From Phycisphaerales bacterium UBA7812 (GTDB taxonomy: Bacteria; Planctomycetota; Phycisphaerae; Phycisphaerales; UBA1924): a DNA stretch of 50,802 nucleotides. The translations under genes were made by a program, and so were the position numbers. Positions 25,612 to 33,452 of the stretch are shown piece by piece. Position 1 is the stretch's first letter. Each line of letters begins with the position of its first letter. The notes beneath the pieces are model-generated. The model was not told the origin of the DNA. It made no database searches and worked only from the letters and a program-made list of their open reading frames with translations. The DNA lies in contig DLBY01000122.1 in assembly GCA_002480345.1 (NCBI GenBank), positions 8,148 to 58,949 on the forward strand, given 5' to 3'.

Positions 25612-26661
25612 GTGCGAGCACTCGTCATCACCGAACAGGGCGACCCCGTTGCGCCGAATGTGATCCACGCGACCGACTTCGAGGACCCCGGGCCGCCCGA
25701 GGCGGGGGAGGTGCGCCTGAAGATGCTCGCCAGCGCCCTGAACCACCTCGACCTCTGGGTGGGTCGGGGCGTGCCGGGGCTCGAGCTCGATTACCCGCGG
25801 GTCGGGGGCTGCGACGGGTGCGGCGAGGTTGTCGAAGTGGGCGAGGAGGTCGACAAGGCATGGATCGGGCGGCGGGTGATCGTCAACGCGGCGATCGACA
25901 CGCCGGCGGATGTTCATCCCGACGACCCGACGGGCTCGACGCTCGCGCCGAACTACGAGCTGCTGGGCGAGCACCATTCACCGGGCACGCACACGGAGTT
26001 CTTCAACTGCCCGGTCGAGCAGGTCGCGGATGTGGGCGACGCGGATCCCGCGGAAGCCGCGGCGTTCGGGCTCACCTTCCTCACTGCGTACAGCATGATG
26101 CGCACGAAGGCGGACCTGCTGCCTGGGCAGAGCGTGCTGATCACGGGGATCGGGGGCGGCGTGGCCCTCGCGGCGCTGTCGATCGCGACGCACCTGGGGT
26201 GCCGCGTCTGTGTGACGAGCCGGCACGAGTGGAAGCTCGAGCGAGCGCTGGAGCTGGGCGCCGACCACGCGGTGCTCGACGAGGGCGAGGACTGGTCGCG
26301 CGAGGTGCGGAAGTGGACCCGCAAGCGGGGCGTCGACCTTGCGGTCGATTCGGCCGGGAAGGCGACGCACCTGTGGTGCATCAAGTCGCTGGCGCGGGGC
26401 GGGGCGTATGTCACGCCCGGCTGCACGAGCGGGCCCGATGCGACGACCGACCTCGCGCGGATCTTCTGGAACCAGTTGCGGATCTTCGGTTCGACCATGG
26501 GCTCGGTCGACGATTTCGCGGAGGTGACCAGCCTCTACCGCACCGGGTCCTACACCCCGGTGATCGACTCGGTGCACGACGCGGCGGACGGGCGCGGGGC
26601 GTACGAACGCCTGGAGTCGGGCGAGCAGTTCGGGAAGGTGGTGATCAAGTGGGACGCGTGA
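25612..26661 (+). CDS. Medium-chain (zinc-type) alcohol dehydrogenase / quinone oxidoreductase family
   Basis: A 349-residue MDR-fold oxidoreductase. The N-terminal GroES-like domain has NHLDLWVGRG and GGCDGCGEVVEVG; the Rossmann domain has VLITGIGGGVALAALSIA with the GxGxxG motif, and AVDSAGKATHLWCIKSLARGGAYV. In the lobe where zinc alcohol dehydrogenases carry four Cys, this protein has DTPADVHPDDPTGSTLAPNY, so the structural zinc site is absent. Start is the GTG at 25612 with AAAGGA nearby; it lies 12 bp after the AbiC-like gene and overlaps the next gene by 4 bp. Substrate unknown. Confidence 0.88.
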   Translation: MRALVITEQGDPVAPNVIHATDFEDPGPPEAGEVRLKMLASALNHLDLWVGRGVPGLELDYPRVGGCDGCGEVVEVGEEVDKAWIGRRVIVNAAIDTPADVHPDDPTGSTLAPNYELLGEHHSPGTHTEFFNCPVEQVADVGDADPAEAAAFGLTFLTAYSMMRTKADLLPGQSVLITGIGGGVALAALSIATHLGCRVCVTSRHEWKLERALELGADHAVLDEGEDWSREVRKWTRKRGVDLAVDSAGKATHLWCIKSLARGGAYVTPGCTSGPDATTDLARIFWNQLRIFGSTMGSVDDFAEVTSLYRTGSYTPVIDSVHDAADGRGAYERLESGEQFGKVVIKWDA

Positions 26662-27224
26662 GGCGGGCCGGTCGCGCCGCGCTGCTCGCGTCGGCGGGGG
26701 TGTTGTCCGCGTGCGCGAGCGAGGGAGGCTCGCGCGACACACGGGCCAACCCGCTGGGGCTGCCCGATCACTTCCGTTCGGCGGAATCGCTCACGGCGCA
26801 CGGGATGGTGACGGTGCTGCTTTCGATGTGGCACGACGCCGCGGCTCGGGGCGACTTTGATGCGTATTTCTCGAAGATGACCCCCGACGCGGTCTTCTTG
26901 GGGACCGACCCGGGGGAGCGATGGTCGCGCGCCGATTTCGAGGCGTTCGCGCGTCCCCACTTCGACGGCGTCGAGGCGTGGACCTACGAAGCGCTCGAGC
27001 GGCATGTGATCGTGGGGCCCGGTGACGATCCGTCGGTTGCGTGGTTCGACGAGGTGCTGTGGAACGAGAAGTATGGACGCTGCCGCGGGACAGGCGTGGC
27101 GCGAAGGGGTGACGGAGGAGCGTGGCGGATCGCGCACTACAGCCTGAGCTTCCTGGTCCCGAACGACAAGGCGGGGTCGGTGATGGACGCGATCGGCCCG
27201 CAGCCGCGTCCCGCAGCCGACTGA
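26658..27224 (+). CDS. Putative lipoprotein with SnoaL/NTF2-like domain
   Basis: A 188-residue protein. The N-terminus has a basic start, a hydrophobic stretch and a lipobox (ASAGVLSAC), so it is probably a lipoprotein. The rest is an NTF2-like cone: MWHDAAARGDFDAYFSKMTPDAVFLGTDP, WSRADFEAFARPHF, and a closing strand WRIAHYSLSFLVPND. Such domains bind small ligands or act as accessory folds. The GTG at 26658 overlaps the dehydrogenase stop as GTGA, indicating translational coupling; a GTG at 26649 is an alternative. Confidence 0.8.
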   Translation: MRRAGRAALLASAGVLSACASEGGSRDTRANPLGLPDHFRSAESLTAHGMVTVLLSMWHDAAARGDFDAYFSKMTPDAVFLGTDPGERWSRADFEAFARPHFDGVEAWTYEALERHVIVGPGDDPSVAWFDEVLWNEKYGRCRGTGVARRGDGGAWRIAHYSLSFLVPNDKAGSVMDAIGPQPRPAAD

Positions 27225-27248
27225 CGCCCGAGAACCCGGTTTCGGGCG
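27225..27248 (+). terminator. Hairpin after the NTF2-like lipoprotein gene
   Basis: CGCCCGAGA pairs with TTTCGGGCG (one G-T pair) around a 6-nt loop directly at the stop codon. It is followed by GATTGTG, so a U tract is poor; termination is plausible but not certain. Confidence 0.4.
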
Positions 27249-27349
27249 GATTGTGAAGGATCGGGGGCGCAATCGTCCGCCGTGCTGCGCGCGAACGCTG
27301 GCCTCGCGAGTGATCGGACCCGATGCTTCCCTGTGAAGGGAGGCGCACC

Positions 27350-27595
27350 ATGCCCGCCCTCTTTGGTCCGATGCTCGCAACTTCTTCTCCCGACGGCCTC
27401 GCGGCGTGGCGCGCGGTGGTGGGGGAGTTCCGGCGCACCGTCGAGGACCCGCTCGCGGGGTGGCCCGTCATCGTCGGCATCGCGATCGGGATCGCGGTCA
27501 TCTGGGTCAACATCCGCGTGGCGCGGGCCCTGCTCGCGTCGCTGGATGCGCACGCCCATCACGGCGGGCCCGATCCCGTCGATCACGCCCGCTGA
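27350..27595 (+). CDS. Small single-pass membrane protein
   Basis: An 81-residue protein with one hydrophobic helix (GWPVIVGIAIGIAVIWVNI, ~43-61) and a His/Asp-rich C-terminus. ATG at 27350 has GGGAGG 7 nt upstream; a longer frame starting at 27323 has no ribosome-binding site. No family is recognised. It lies between the NTF2-like lipoprotein and an SRPBCC gene, each with its own signals. Confidence 0.6.
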   Translation: MPALFGPMLATSSPDGLAAWRAVVGEFRRTVEDPLAGWPVIVGIAIGIAVIWVNIRVARALLASLDAHAHHGGPDPVDHAR

Positions 27596-27656
27596 CCGCC
27601 GGATCCGTGGTAGGCTGTTTGGCGGCGGTTGTTCGACGCCGAGAGGAGCCGCACGC

Positions 27657-28118
27657 ATGGCGTCGATCACCGTCGAGAAGCACATCAACGCGCCCATCGA
27701 AACCGTGTTCGCAAAGGCGAGCGATGTCCGCAACTGGGCGGAGCAGGTCGAGGCGATCACGAAGATCGAGGTGCATGCCGACGGGCCCGTCGGGAACGGC
27801 ACGCGCTTCACCGAGACCCGCGTGATGTGGGGCAAAGAGGCGAGCGAGACGATGACCTTCGCGGATTTCGACCCGCCCAACGGGTTCACGCTGCTCGCGA
27901 GCAGCCACGGCACCGACTATGTCTCGACGCACCGATTCGAGCCGGAGGGCGACGGCACGAAGATGACCCTCCGTTTCGAGAGCACCCCCCGGACGCTGGG
28001 CGCGAAGCTGATGGGCGTGATGTTCGCGTTCATGAAGAAGAGCGTGTGCGGGATGCTCGAGAAGGACATGGACGATCTGGCGAGCGCATGCGAGACGGAC
28101 GCGTCCGGCGCCGCGTGA
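27657..28118 (+). CDS. SRPBCC-family protein
   Basis: A 153-residue helix-grip protein: the N-terminal strand ITVEKHINAPIETVFAKASDV followed by WAEQVEAITKIEV, a central VMWGKEASETMTFADFDPPNGF, and the long terminal helix MKKSVCGMLEKDMDDL. Binds a hydrophobic small molecule in many relatives; ligand unknown. ATG at 27657 is preceded by GAGAGGAG. It ends 9 bp from the convergent ligA stop. Confidence 0.85.
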   Translation: MASITVEKHINAPIETVFAKASDVRNWAEQVEAITKIEVHADGPVGNGTRFTETRVMWGKEASETMTFADFDPPNGFTLLASSHGTDYVSTHRFEPEGDGTKMTLRFESTPRTLGAKLMGVMFAFMKKSVCGMLEKDMDDLASACETDASGAA

Positions 28119-28127
28119 GCGATCCGA

Positions 28128-30377
28128 TCAGGCATCGCCCAGCGCCCCGAGCAGCGTCGCCTCGTCCCACACCTCGATGCCCAGCGCGTTCGCCTTGTCG
28201 AGCTTGCTGCCCGCCTTCTCGCCCGCGATGACGAGGTCGGTGTTCTTCGAGACCGAGCCCGTGACCTTGGCGCCGAGGTTCTCGAGCTTCTCCTTGAGTT
28301 CCGGTCGGTCGAACGAGGCGAGCGTCCCGGTCAGCACGACGGTCTTTCCCGCGAAGGGGCTGCCGCCGACGCCGGGGTGTTCGTCCGGGGCGCGGTAGTC
28401 CCGGCTGGTCAGATCGACCCCCACGGCGACGAGGTCGTCGAAGGTCTTGCGCGCCGCCTTGCTGTGCAGATAGGCGTGCACGACGGGCGCGGTGTCGCGA
28501 CCGAGCCCCGTTTCGTAGTCCGCTTCGAGCTTGTCGGGCGATCCGCTGATGCGCGCCCGCTCCTTCGACGACATCGTGTTGAACGCCTTGGGCATCAGCT
28601 TCTCGACCGGCGCCTCCAGCAGCGTGTCGAGATCGGGGAAGACCCGCGCGAGGGCCTTCGCGGTCGAGGTGCCGACATGCCGGATACCAAGCCCGCCCAG
28701 CACCCGCGCAAGACCCCGCGATTTCGCGGCCTCGATCCCGCGGAGCATGTTTTCGAGTTTCTTCTCCCCCATGCGATCGAGCGCGAGCAAAGCGTCGCGA
28801 TGCTCGCCCAGACGGAAGATGTCCGCGAATCCCTTCAGGGGGACGGGCGTGTCCGAGCCCGCGGTCGCGAGGATCTGGTCGATCGTCTGCTCGCCCAGCC
28901 CGTCGATGTCCATCTGGTTGCGTCCGACGAACCAGACGAGCTTCTCGCGCAGCTGGGCGGGGCACTCCGGGTTGACGCATCGCCTGGCGGTCTCGTCCTC
29001 GGGGTCGAAGCCGTCGCCCGGTCGGAAGACGGCGCCCGTCGCGGTCTCGATCTCGACATCCCCGTCGCACACCGGGCAGGCGGACGGGGGCGTGATCTCG
29101 CTGGCGTCACCCGGACGCTGCGCGAGCACGGGCTCGACGACATAGGGGATGATCTCGCCCGCCTTCTCGACGAGCACCGTGTCCCCGACGCGGATGTCCT
29201 TCTTGCGGATCAGCCCGAAGTTGTGCAGGGAGGCGTGGCGCACCGTGGTCCCCGCGAGCAGGACGGGCTCCATCACCGCCCTCGGCGTGATCTTGCCCGT
29301 CTTCCCGACCTGGAACTCGACCGCGTCGAGGCGCGTGGGCTTTCGCTCAGCGGCGAACTTGTAGGCGATGATCCACCGAGGGCTTTTGCTCGTCGCCCCC
29401 AAGGCGTCCTGACCGGCGAACGAGTCGACGCGCACGACCATCCCGTCGGTGTCGTAGTCGAGCGCGTGCCGCTCACGCTCGAACGACTCGATCGCGTCGA
29501 GGATCCCGTCCGCGTCGCTCGCCTCTATTGCGTGGGGGCTGACTGGCACGCCCATCGCGGCGATCCTCTCGCGGAACTCGCTGTACGACGCCGCGAAGCC
29601 GTCCGAGACCGCGCCCCGCCCGTGGGCGATGAACCGGAGGCGGCGCTCCGCGATCGCCTTGGGATCCAGTTGCTTGATCGTCCCGGCGCAGGCGTTGCGG
29701 GGATTCATGAACGGGTCGAGCCCGCCCGCCTCTCGTTCGGCGTTGATGCGCTCGAATTCCGGGCGCGGGATGAAGACCTCGCCCCGGATCTCGAGGACCT
29801 CGGGCGGCGCCGCCTCGCCCTGCAGGCGCAGGGGGATCGCACGGATGGTGCGGGCCGCGTGCGAGACATCGTCTCCCTTCTCGCCGTCGCCCCGCGTCAG
29901 GGCGCGGACGAGGCGACCCTCTTCGTATCGCAGCGAGAGCGCGACGCCGTCGATCTTGGGCTCGCAGACGAACCGCGTCCCGTCGTCCGGTGCGCTCGGT
30001 GCGAAGAGACCGGAGTCGTCCCCGTCCTCGTCGTCCGCGCGACCGAGGCTCTTGTGGACTCGCGCGATCCACGCCCGCACCTCGTCGGCGCTGTAGGTGT
30101 TGTCGATCGAGAGCATCGGCACGGCGTGGGCGACGGTCTCGAAGCCCTCGATCGGCTCGCCCCCGACGCGCTTCGTCGGGCTGTCGGGGGCGTCGAGTTC
30201 GGGGTGCTGCGCCTCAAGGTCCGCGAGTTCGGCGAGCAGGTCGTCGTACTCGCGGTCCGACATGATCGGCGACGCGTCCGCGTAATACGCCCGGTTCGCC
30301 CGGCGCAGCAGCGACCGCAGCGATTCGATCCGTTCGCTCGTGTTCTTCCCGCTCGATGGGGTCTCCGGATCCGGCAC
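28128..30377 (-). CDS. ligA: NAD+-dependent DNA ligase
   Basis: A 749-residue replicative DNA ligase that seals nicks using NAD+. Domain Ia (SLRSLLRRANRAYYADASP) precedes the adenylation domain with Lys141 in EPKIDGVALS as the AMP-accepting residue, then OB fold, four-Cys zinc finger (CPVCDG and CVNPECPAQLREKL), helix-hairpin-helix region and a C-terminal BRCT domain (FAGKTVVLTGTLASFDRPEL). An acidic insertion of ~20 residues (RADDEDGDDSG) precedes the KIDG motif. The GTG at 30377 is favoured because TACACT lies 6 nt upstream and nothing resembling a Shine-Dalgarno is found at this or the ATG at 30404. Divergent from folD with a 25-bp gap. Confidence 0.95.
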   Translation of the reverse strand: MPDPETPSSGKNTSERIESLRSLLRRANRAYYADASPIMSDREYDDLLAELADLEAQHPELDAPDSPTKRVGGEPIEGFETVAHAVPMLSIDNTYSADEVRAWIARVHKSLGRADDEDGDDSGLFAPSAPDDGTRFVCEPKIDGVALSLRYEEGRLVRALTRGDGEKGDDVSHAARTIRAIPLRLQGEAAPPEVLEIRGEVFIPRPEFERINAEREAGGLDPFMNPRNACAGTIKQLDPKAIAERRLRFIAHGRGAVSDGFAASYSEFRERIAAMGVPVSPHAIEASDADGILDAIESFERERHALDYDTDGMVVRVDSFAGQDALGATSKSPRWIIAYKFAAERKPTRLDAVEFQVGKTGKITPRAVMEPVLLAGTTVRHASLHNFGLIRKKDIRVGDTVLVEKAGEIIPYVVEPVLAQRPGDASEITPPSACPVCDGDVEIETATGAVFRPGDGFDPEDETARRCVNPECPAQLREKLVWFVGRNQMDIDGLGEQTIDQILATAGSDTPVPLKGFADIFRLGEHRDALLALDRMGEKKLENMLRGIEAAKSRGLARVLGGLGIRHVGTSTAKALARVFPDLDTLLEAPVEKLMPKAFNTMSSKERARISGSPDKLEADYETGLGRDTAPVVHAYLHSKAARKTFDDLVAVGVDLTSRDYRAPDEHPGVGGSPFAGKTVVLTGTLASFDRPELKEKLENLGAKVTGSVSKNTDLVIAGEKAGSKLDKANALGIEVWDEATLLGALGDA

Positions 30378-30383
30378 GGGGCG

Positions 30384-30389
30384 AGTGTA
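30384..30389 (-). promoter_or_regulatory. -10 hexamer TACACT, probable leaderless promoter of ligA
   Basis: TACACT then CGCCCC then GTG at 30377. It overlaps the folD -10 (30388-30393) by two bases on the opposite strand. Confidence 0.55.
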
Positions 30390-30393
30390 TGAT
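30388..30393 (+). promoter_or_regulatory. -10 hexamer TATGAT, probable (near-)leaderless promoter of folD
   Basis: TATGAT then CCCCCGCCC then ATG at 30403. No Shine-Dalgarno. It overlaps the ligA -10 in opposite orientation, so the two polymerases compete for one site. Confidence 0.55.
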
Positions 30394-30402
30394 CCCCCGC
30401 CC

Positions 30403-31338
30403 ATGACCAGCGACGGCCTCGCACGCATCATCGACGGGAAAGAACTCGCCCGCATCGAGCGGGAGGGCATCGCCGCGCGCGTCCGTTCGCTCCGCGCCGT
30501 GGGGGGCATCGCCCGCCTCGATGCGGTGCTGGTCGCTTCGGAGGCCTCCGGCACAGGCGGCGCGAGGGTCTACGCCGAGAACCAGGCGAAGACCTGCAAC
30601 GCGCTGGGGATCGAGTACCGCCTCCACGAATTGCCCCCCGGGACGGGCGAGGGTGATCTGCTCGGGCTCATCGACGATCTGAACGCTGACGAGGGCGTCC
30701 ACGCGATCATGGTCCACATGCCCCTGCCGGAGGGGTTCGATCAGCACCAGGTCAAGAGCCGGATCCACCCGGGCAAGGATGTCGAGGGTGTCAACCCCTC
30801 CAACATCGGCAACATCGTGTACGGGCGATCATCGTTCGCGCCCTGCACCGCCCTCGCGACGATGAAGCTCATCGACTCGACGGGCGAGAGCCTCCGGGGC
30901 AAGCGGGCCGTCGTCATCGGGCAGAGCCACACCGTGGGCAAACCGATCGCGGCCCTGCTGATGACGCGGGACGCGACCGTCATCAGCGCGAACAAGTGGT
31001 CGCTGGGCCTGCCCGACCTGGCGCGGACCGCGGACATCCTCGTCGCCGCGGCGGGCAAGGCGGGCCTTGTGACGCCCGACTGGATCCACCCCGGCGCGAT
31101 CGTGATCGATGTCGGGGTGAACCGCATCACCGACGAATCGGGCAACCGGCGCGTGGTGGGGGATGTCGTGTTCGACCAGGCCCGGCGCGTCGCGGGGTGG
31201 ATCAGCCCCGTCCCGGGCGGGGTGGGCCCGATGACCGTCGCGGTGCTGCTGGGCAATGTCGTAGAGGTCGCGGAGCGGTGGGCGCAACGCGAAAACGAGG
31301 ATTCGGTGCTCTTCGACGCGCGGAACGGGGACGGTTGA
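30403..31338 (+). CDS. folD: FolD: methylenetetrahydrofolate dehydrogenase/cyclohydrolase family, altered catalytic residues
   Basis: A 311-residue FolD-fold protein: the N-terminal catalytic lobe ends in GKDVEGVNPSNIG, and the NAD(P)-binding lobe has AVVIGQSHTVGKPIAALLM and the closing PVPGGVGPMTVAVLLGN. By alignment to the human numbering, the Lys56 position in the YxxxK helix is Gln61 (VYAENQAKTC), the Gln100 position in the VQLPLP motif is His105 (VHMPLP), and Asp125 in KDVDG is Glu128 (KDVEG). Lys56 is needed for cyclohydrolase activity in studied enzymes, so a changed or monofunctional activity is likely. ATG at 30403; TATGAT 9 nt upstream. Confidence 0.92.
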   Translation: MTSDGLARIIDGKELARIEREGIAARVRSLRAVGGIARLDAVLVASEASGTGGARVYAENQAKTCNALGIEYRLHELPPGTGEGDLLGLIDDLNADEGVHAIMVHMPLPEGFDQHQVKSRIHPGKDVEGVNPSNIGNIVYGRSSFAPCTALATMKLIDSTGESLRGKRAVVIGQSHTVGKPIAALLMTRDATVISANKWSLGLPDLARTADILVAAAGKAGLVTPDWIHPGAIVIDVGVNRITDESGNRRVVGDVVFDQARRVAGWISPVPGGVGPMTVAVLLGNVVEVAERWAQRENEDSVLFDARNGDG

Positions 31339-31478
31339 CACCCCGGAGGGCGGGGTCTTGAATCACTCGGCCGATGCCGGTGCGCGTGCATCCCGTCGGC
31401 GTCGGGCTCGTCGAGCCCGCCGGTGCCCGGAACCGACGCTCGCGCGGGATGCCCCGTGCGAGACCTGAGGAGTTCGCT

Positions 31479-31775
31479 GTGACCACGCTCGCCTTTATGC
31501 CCGGCCACTGGGAATGGCTCATCATCGGGATCGTGATGCTGCTTCTGTTCGGGAGCCGCCTGCCCTCCGTCGCGCGGAGCATCGGCGATGCGCTCCGTGA
31601 GTTCAAGAAGGGCGTGCACGACATCAGCGACGATGTGAAGACCCCGCCTCGCTCGCAGCAGTCGCAGAGCTACTCGTCCGCGAAGCCCCCCCTCACCTCG
31701 GGCGGGACCGACGAGCGGGTGAGCCACGGATCGCAGAGCGAGCCCGCGGAACCGGTCGAATCCAAGCCTGAGTGA
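31479..31775 (+). CDS. tatA: Twin-arginine translocase subunit, TatA/TatB type
   Basis: A 98-residue protein: short periplasmic start, one membrane helix (WLIIGIVMLLLFG), then the hinge GSRLPSVARSIG and amphipathic helix DALREFKKGVHDISDD, ending in a Ser/Pro/Glu-rich soluble tail. GTG at 31479 has GAGGAG 6 nt upstream, so the longer frame was rejected. TatA forms the pore of the Tat pathway; a Tat substrate (the asparaginase) is encoded in this window. No tatC is adjacent. Its 3' end faces ispG across ~90 bp with palindromes. Confidence 0.92.
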   Translation: MTTLAFMPGHWEWLIIGIVMLLLFGSRLPSVARSIGDALREFKKGVHDISDDVKTPPRSQQSQSYSSAKPPLTSGGTDERVSHGSQSEPAEPVESKPE

Positions 31776-31786
31776 TCCGGCGCAAC

Positions 31787-31832
31787 GACCCCGGGGTCAT
31801 CCGAGGCTCGGTTCCGGGCGTGGCACCGAGCC
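31787..31832. terminator. Two palindromes between convergent tatA and ispG
   Basis: GACCCCGGGGTC (31787-31798) is a perfect 12-bp palindrome, and GGCTCGGT/ACCGAGCC (31805-31812, 31825-31832) form an 8-bp stem with a 12-nt loop. No T tracts, but the position between converging genes suits a bidirectional terminator. Confidence 0.4.
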
Positions 31833-31865
31833 GAGGACCGCACACCGATCCACACTTGCTGATCG

Positions 31866-33146
31866 TCAGGTGTTACCGACCGTGAGATCGGTGCCCCCCG
31901 CGATCCGCTCGGCCGCCATCTTCTCCCACCCGCTCCCGAGTTCGCCCTCGGGATCCGGCGGGACGATGTCGACTTTCTTTTCACCCAGTTTCGCCTCGCC
32001 CGAGCGGACGCGGTCTTGGAAGGTCTTGCACTCCGCGAGCAGACGGTCAAGGATCTCCGTCTCGGGGACCGTCGCGACCCGCTCGCCCTGCACATAGATG
32101 ATGCCCTTGCGGTCGCCCGCGAAGACCGCGACATCCGCGCCCTCTGCCTCGCCCGGCCCGTTGACGACGCAGCCCATCACCGCGACCTTCATCGGGACCT
32201 CGATGTTGTCCGCGAGGGTCCGGCGCACATCCTGCGTGAGCGTGAACAGGTCGACCTGGATCCGCCCGCAGGTGGGGCAGGCGATCAGTTCCGCCCCTTT
32301 CCGCTCCCGCAGACCCAGCGAATAGAGAAGTTCGAGCCCATCCTCGACCTCGTAAACGGGATCGCTCGCGTAGGAAATCCGGATCGTGTCCCCGATCCCG
32401 TTCGCGAGCAGGGTGCCCAGCGCGACGACGGAGCGGATGCACCCCGTCTCCTTGGGCCCCGCGTGGGTCACACCCAGGTGCAGCGGGTGGTCGAACCGCT
32501 TGGAGATCTCTGTGTACGCGTCGATGACGAGCGTCGCGTCCATGCTCTTGGCGCTGATCGCGATGTCCTCGAAGTCCTCCGCGTAGAAGATCTCGAGGTA
32601 CTCCTCGAGTTTCGCGATCATGATCGCGAGCATGTACCCGTGCTTGTGGTCGCTAAAGAACGCGCCGAGTTCCTTGGCGCGCTTCTGCTTGTCCTTGCGC
32701 TCGATGATCGAGCCCTCGTTGACGCCCACGCGGATCGGGATGCGGCCGTTCGGCCCGTTCGCCCCGCTCTTGCACGCGTTGATGACCTCGCGGACCTGGT
32801 CGCGGTCGGAGATGTTCCCCGGGTTGAGGCGGATCTTGTGCACCCCCGCCTCGACGGCCTCGAGCGCCCGCTTGAAGTGGAAGTGCACATCCGCGACGAT
32901 CGGGACCGTCGTCTGCGCGAGGATCTCGGGCAACGCCTCGGTGTCCTTCTTCTCGGGCACCGCAACGCGGACCACATCCGCCCCCGCGGCGGTGAGCTTG
33001 TGGATCTCCGCGACGCATTTGTCGATCTCGTGGGTGTACCCCGCGGTCATCGTCTGCACCGAAACCGGGGCGTCACCGCCGACGCGGACCAGGCCGGTCC
33101 GCTCGTCGCCGAGCACAATCTGTCGAGTGGGTCGTCGCGGCTGCAT
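31866..33146 (-). CDS. ispG: 4-hydroxy-3-methylbut-2-en-1-yl diphosphate synthase (flavodoxin/ferredoxin)
   Basis: A 426-residue [4Fe-4S] enzyme converting MEcPP to HMBPP in the MEP isoprenoid pathway. The TIM-barrel half has APVSVQTMTAGYTHE, DVVRVAVPEKKD, PIVADVHFHFKRAL and IRLNPGNISD; the C-terminal half supplies the cluster Cys in CPTCGR and CVVNGPGEAEGADV with the conserved Glu. ATG at 33146 was preferred over TTG 33155 and GTG 33152; TACGCT lies 8 nt before it and no Shine-Dalgarno is visible. Divergent from the macA-like gene across 306 bp. Confidence 0.96.
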   Translation of the reverse strand: MQPRRPTRQIVLGDERTGLVRVGGDAPVSVQTMTAGYTHEIDKCVAEIHKLTAAGADVVRVAVPEKKDTEALPEILAQTTVPIVADVHFHFKRALEAVEAGVHKIRLNPGNISDRDQVREVINACKSGANGPNGRIPIRVGVNEGSIIERKDKQKRAKELGAFFSDHKHGYMLAIMIAKLEEYLEIFYAEDFEDIAISAKSMDATLVIDAYTEISKRFDHPLHLGVTHAGPKETGCIRSVVALGTLLANGIGDTIRISYASDPVYEVEDGLELLYSLGLRERKGAELIACPTCGRIQVDLFTLTQDVRRTLADNIEVPMKVAVMGCVVNGPGEAEGADVAVFAGDRKGIIYVQGERVATVPETEILDRLLAECKTFQDRVRSGEAKLGEKKVDIVPPDPEGELGSGWEKMAAERIAGGTDLTVGNT

Positions 33147-33154
33147 GGTCACCA

Positions 33155-33160
33155 AGCGTA
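33155..33160 (-). promoter_or_regulatory. -10 hexamer TACGCT, probable leaderless promoter of ispG
   Basis: TACGCT then TGGTGACC then the ATG at 33146; no Shine-Dalgarno. The other ~290 bp of this divergent gap show no recognised feature; the plus-strand frame across 33210-33452 is not protein-like. Confidence 0.45.
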
Positions 33161-33452
33161 GTGGGGTCCGACGGACGCGGACGGTTCGCGGTTCGCGCCG
33201 CGGCCCCCTTTGCGGGAGTTCTGCCTAGATTTCGCCGCCCCGGCCGCGCCGGATGACAACAATTCTCCGGAAACCCGCGACGGATCCTGCGATGATCGCG
33301 AAACATCCGATCGCATCTTCCGAACCATGCCGGTTGTAGACGCCTGCGGCGTCCCGGCGTGCATTCCGGTTCGCGCCCCGTGCGTCCGTCGGGTCGGAGA
33401 GGGAAGAGTTGGCAGAAAAGGGCCGGCACGGGTCCGGGATGGGGGCTCTCGC

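Noticed and set aside
31341..31355. CCCCG-GAGGG-CGGGG hairpin just after folD as a terminator
   Set aside because: A 5-bp stem with no T tract is too weak to call; noted only as possible.
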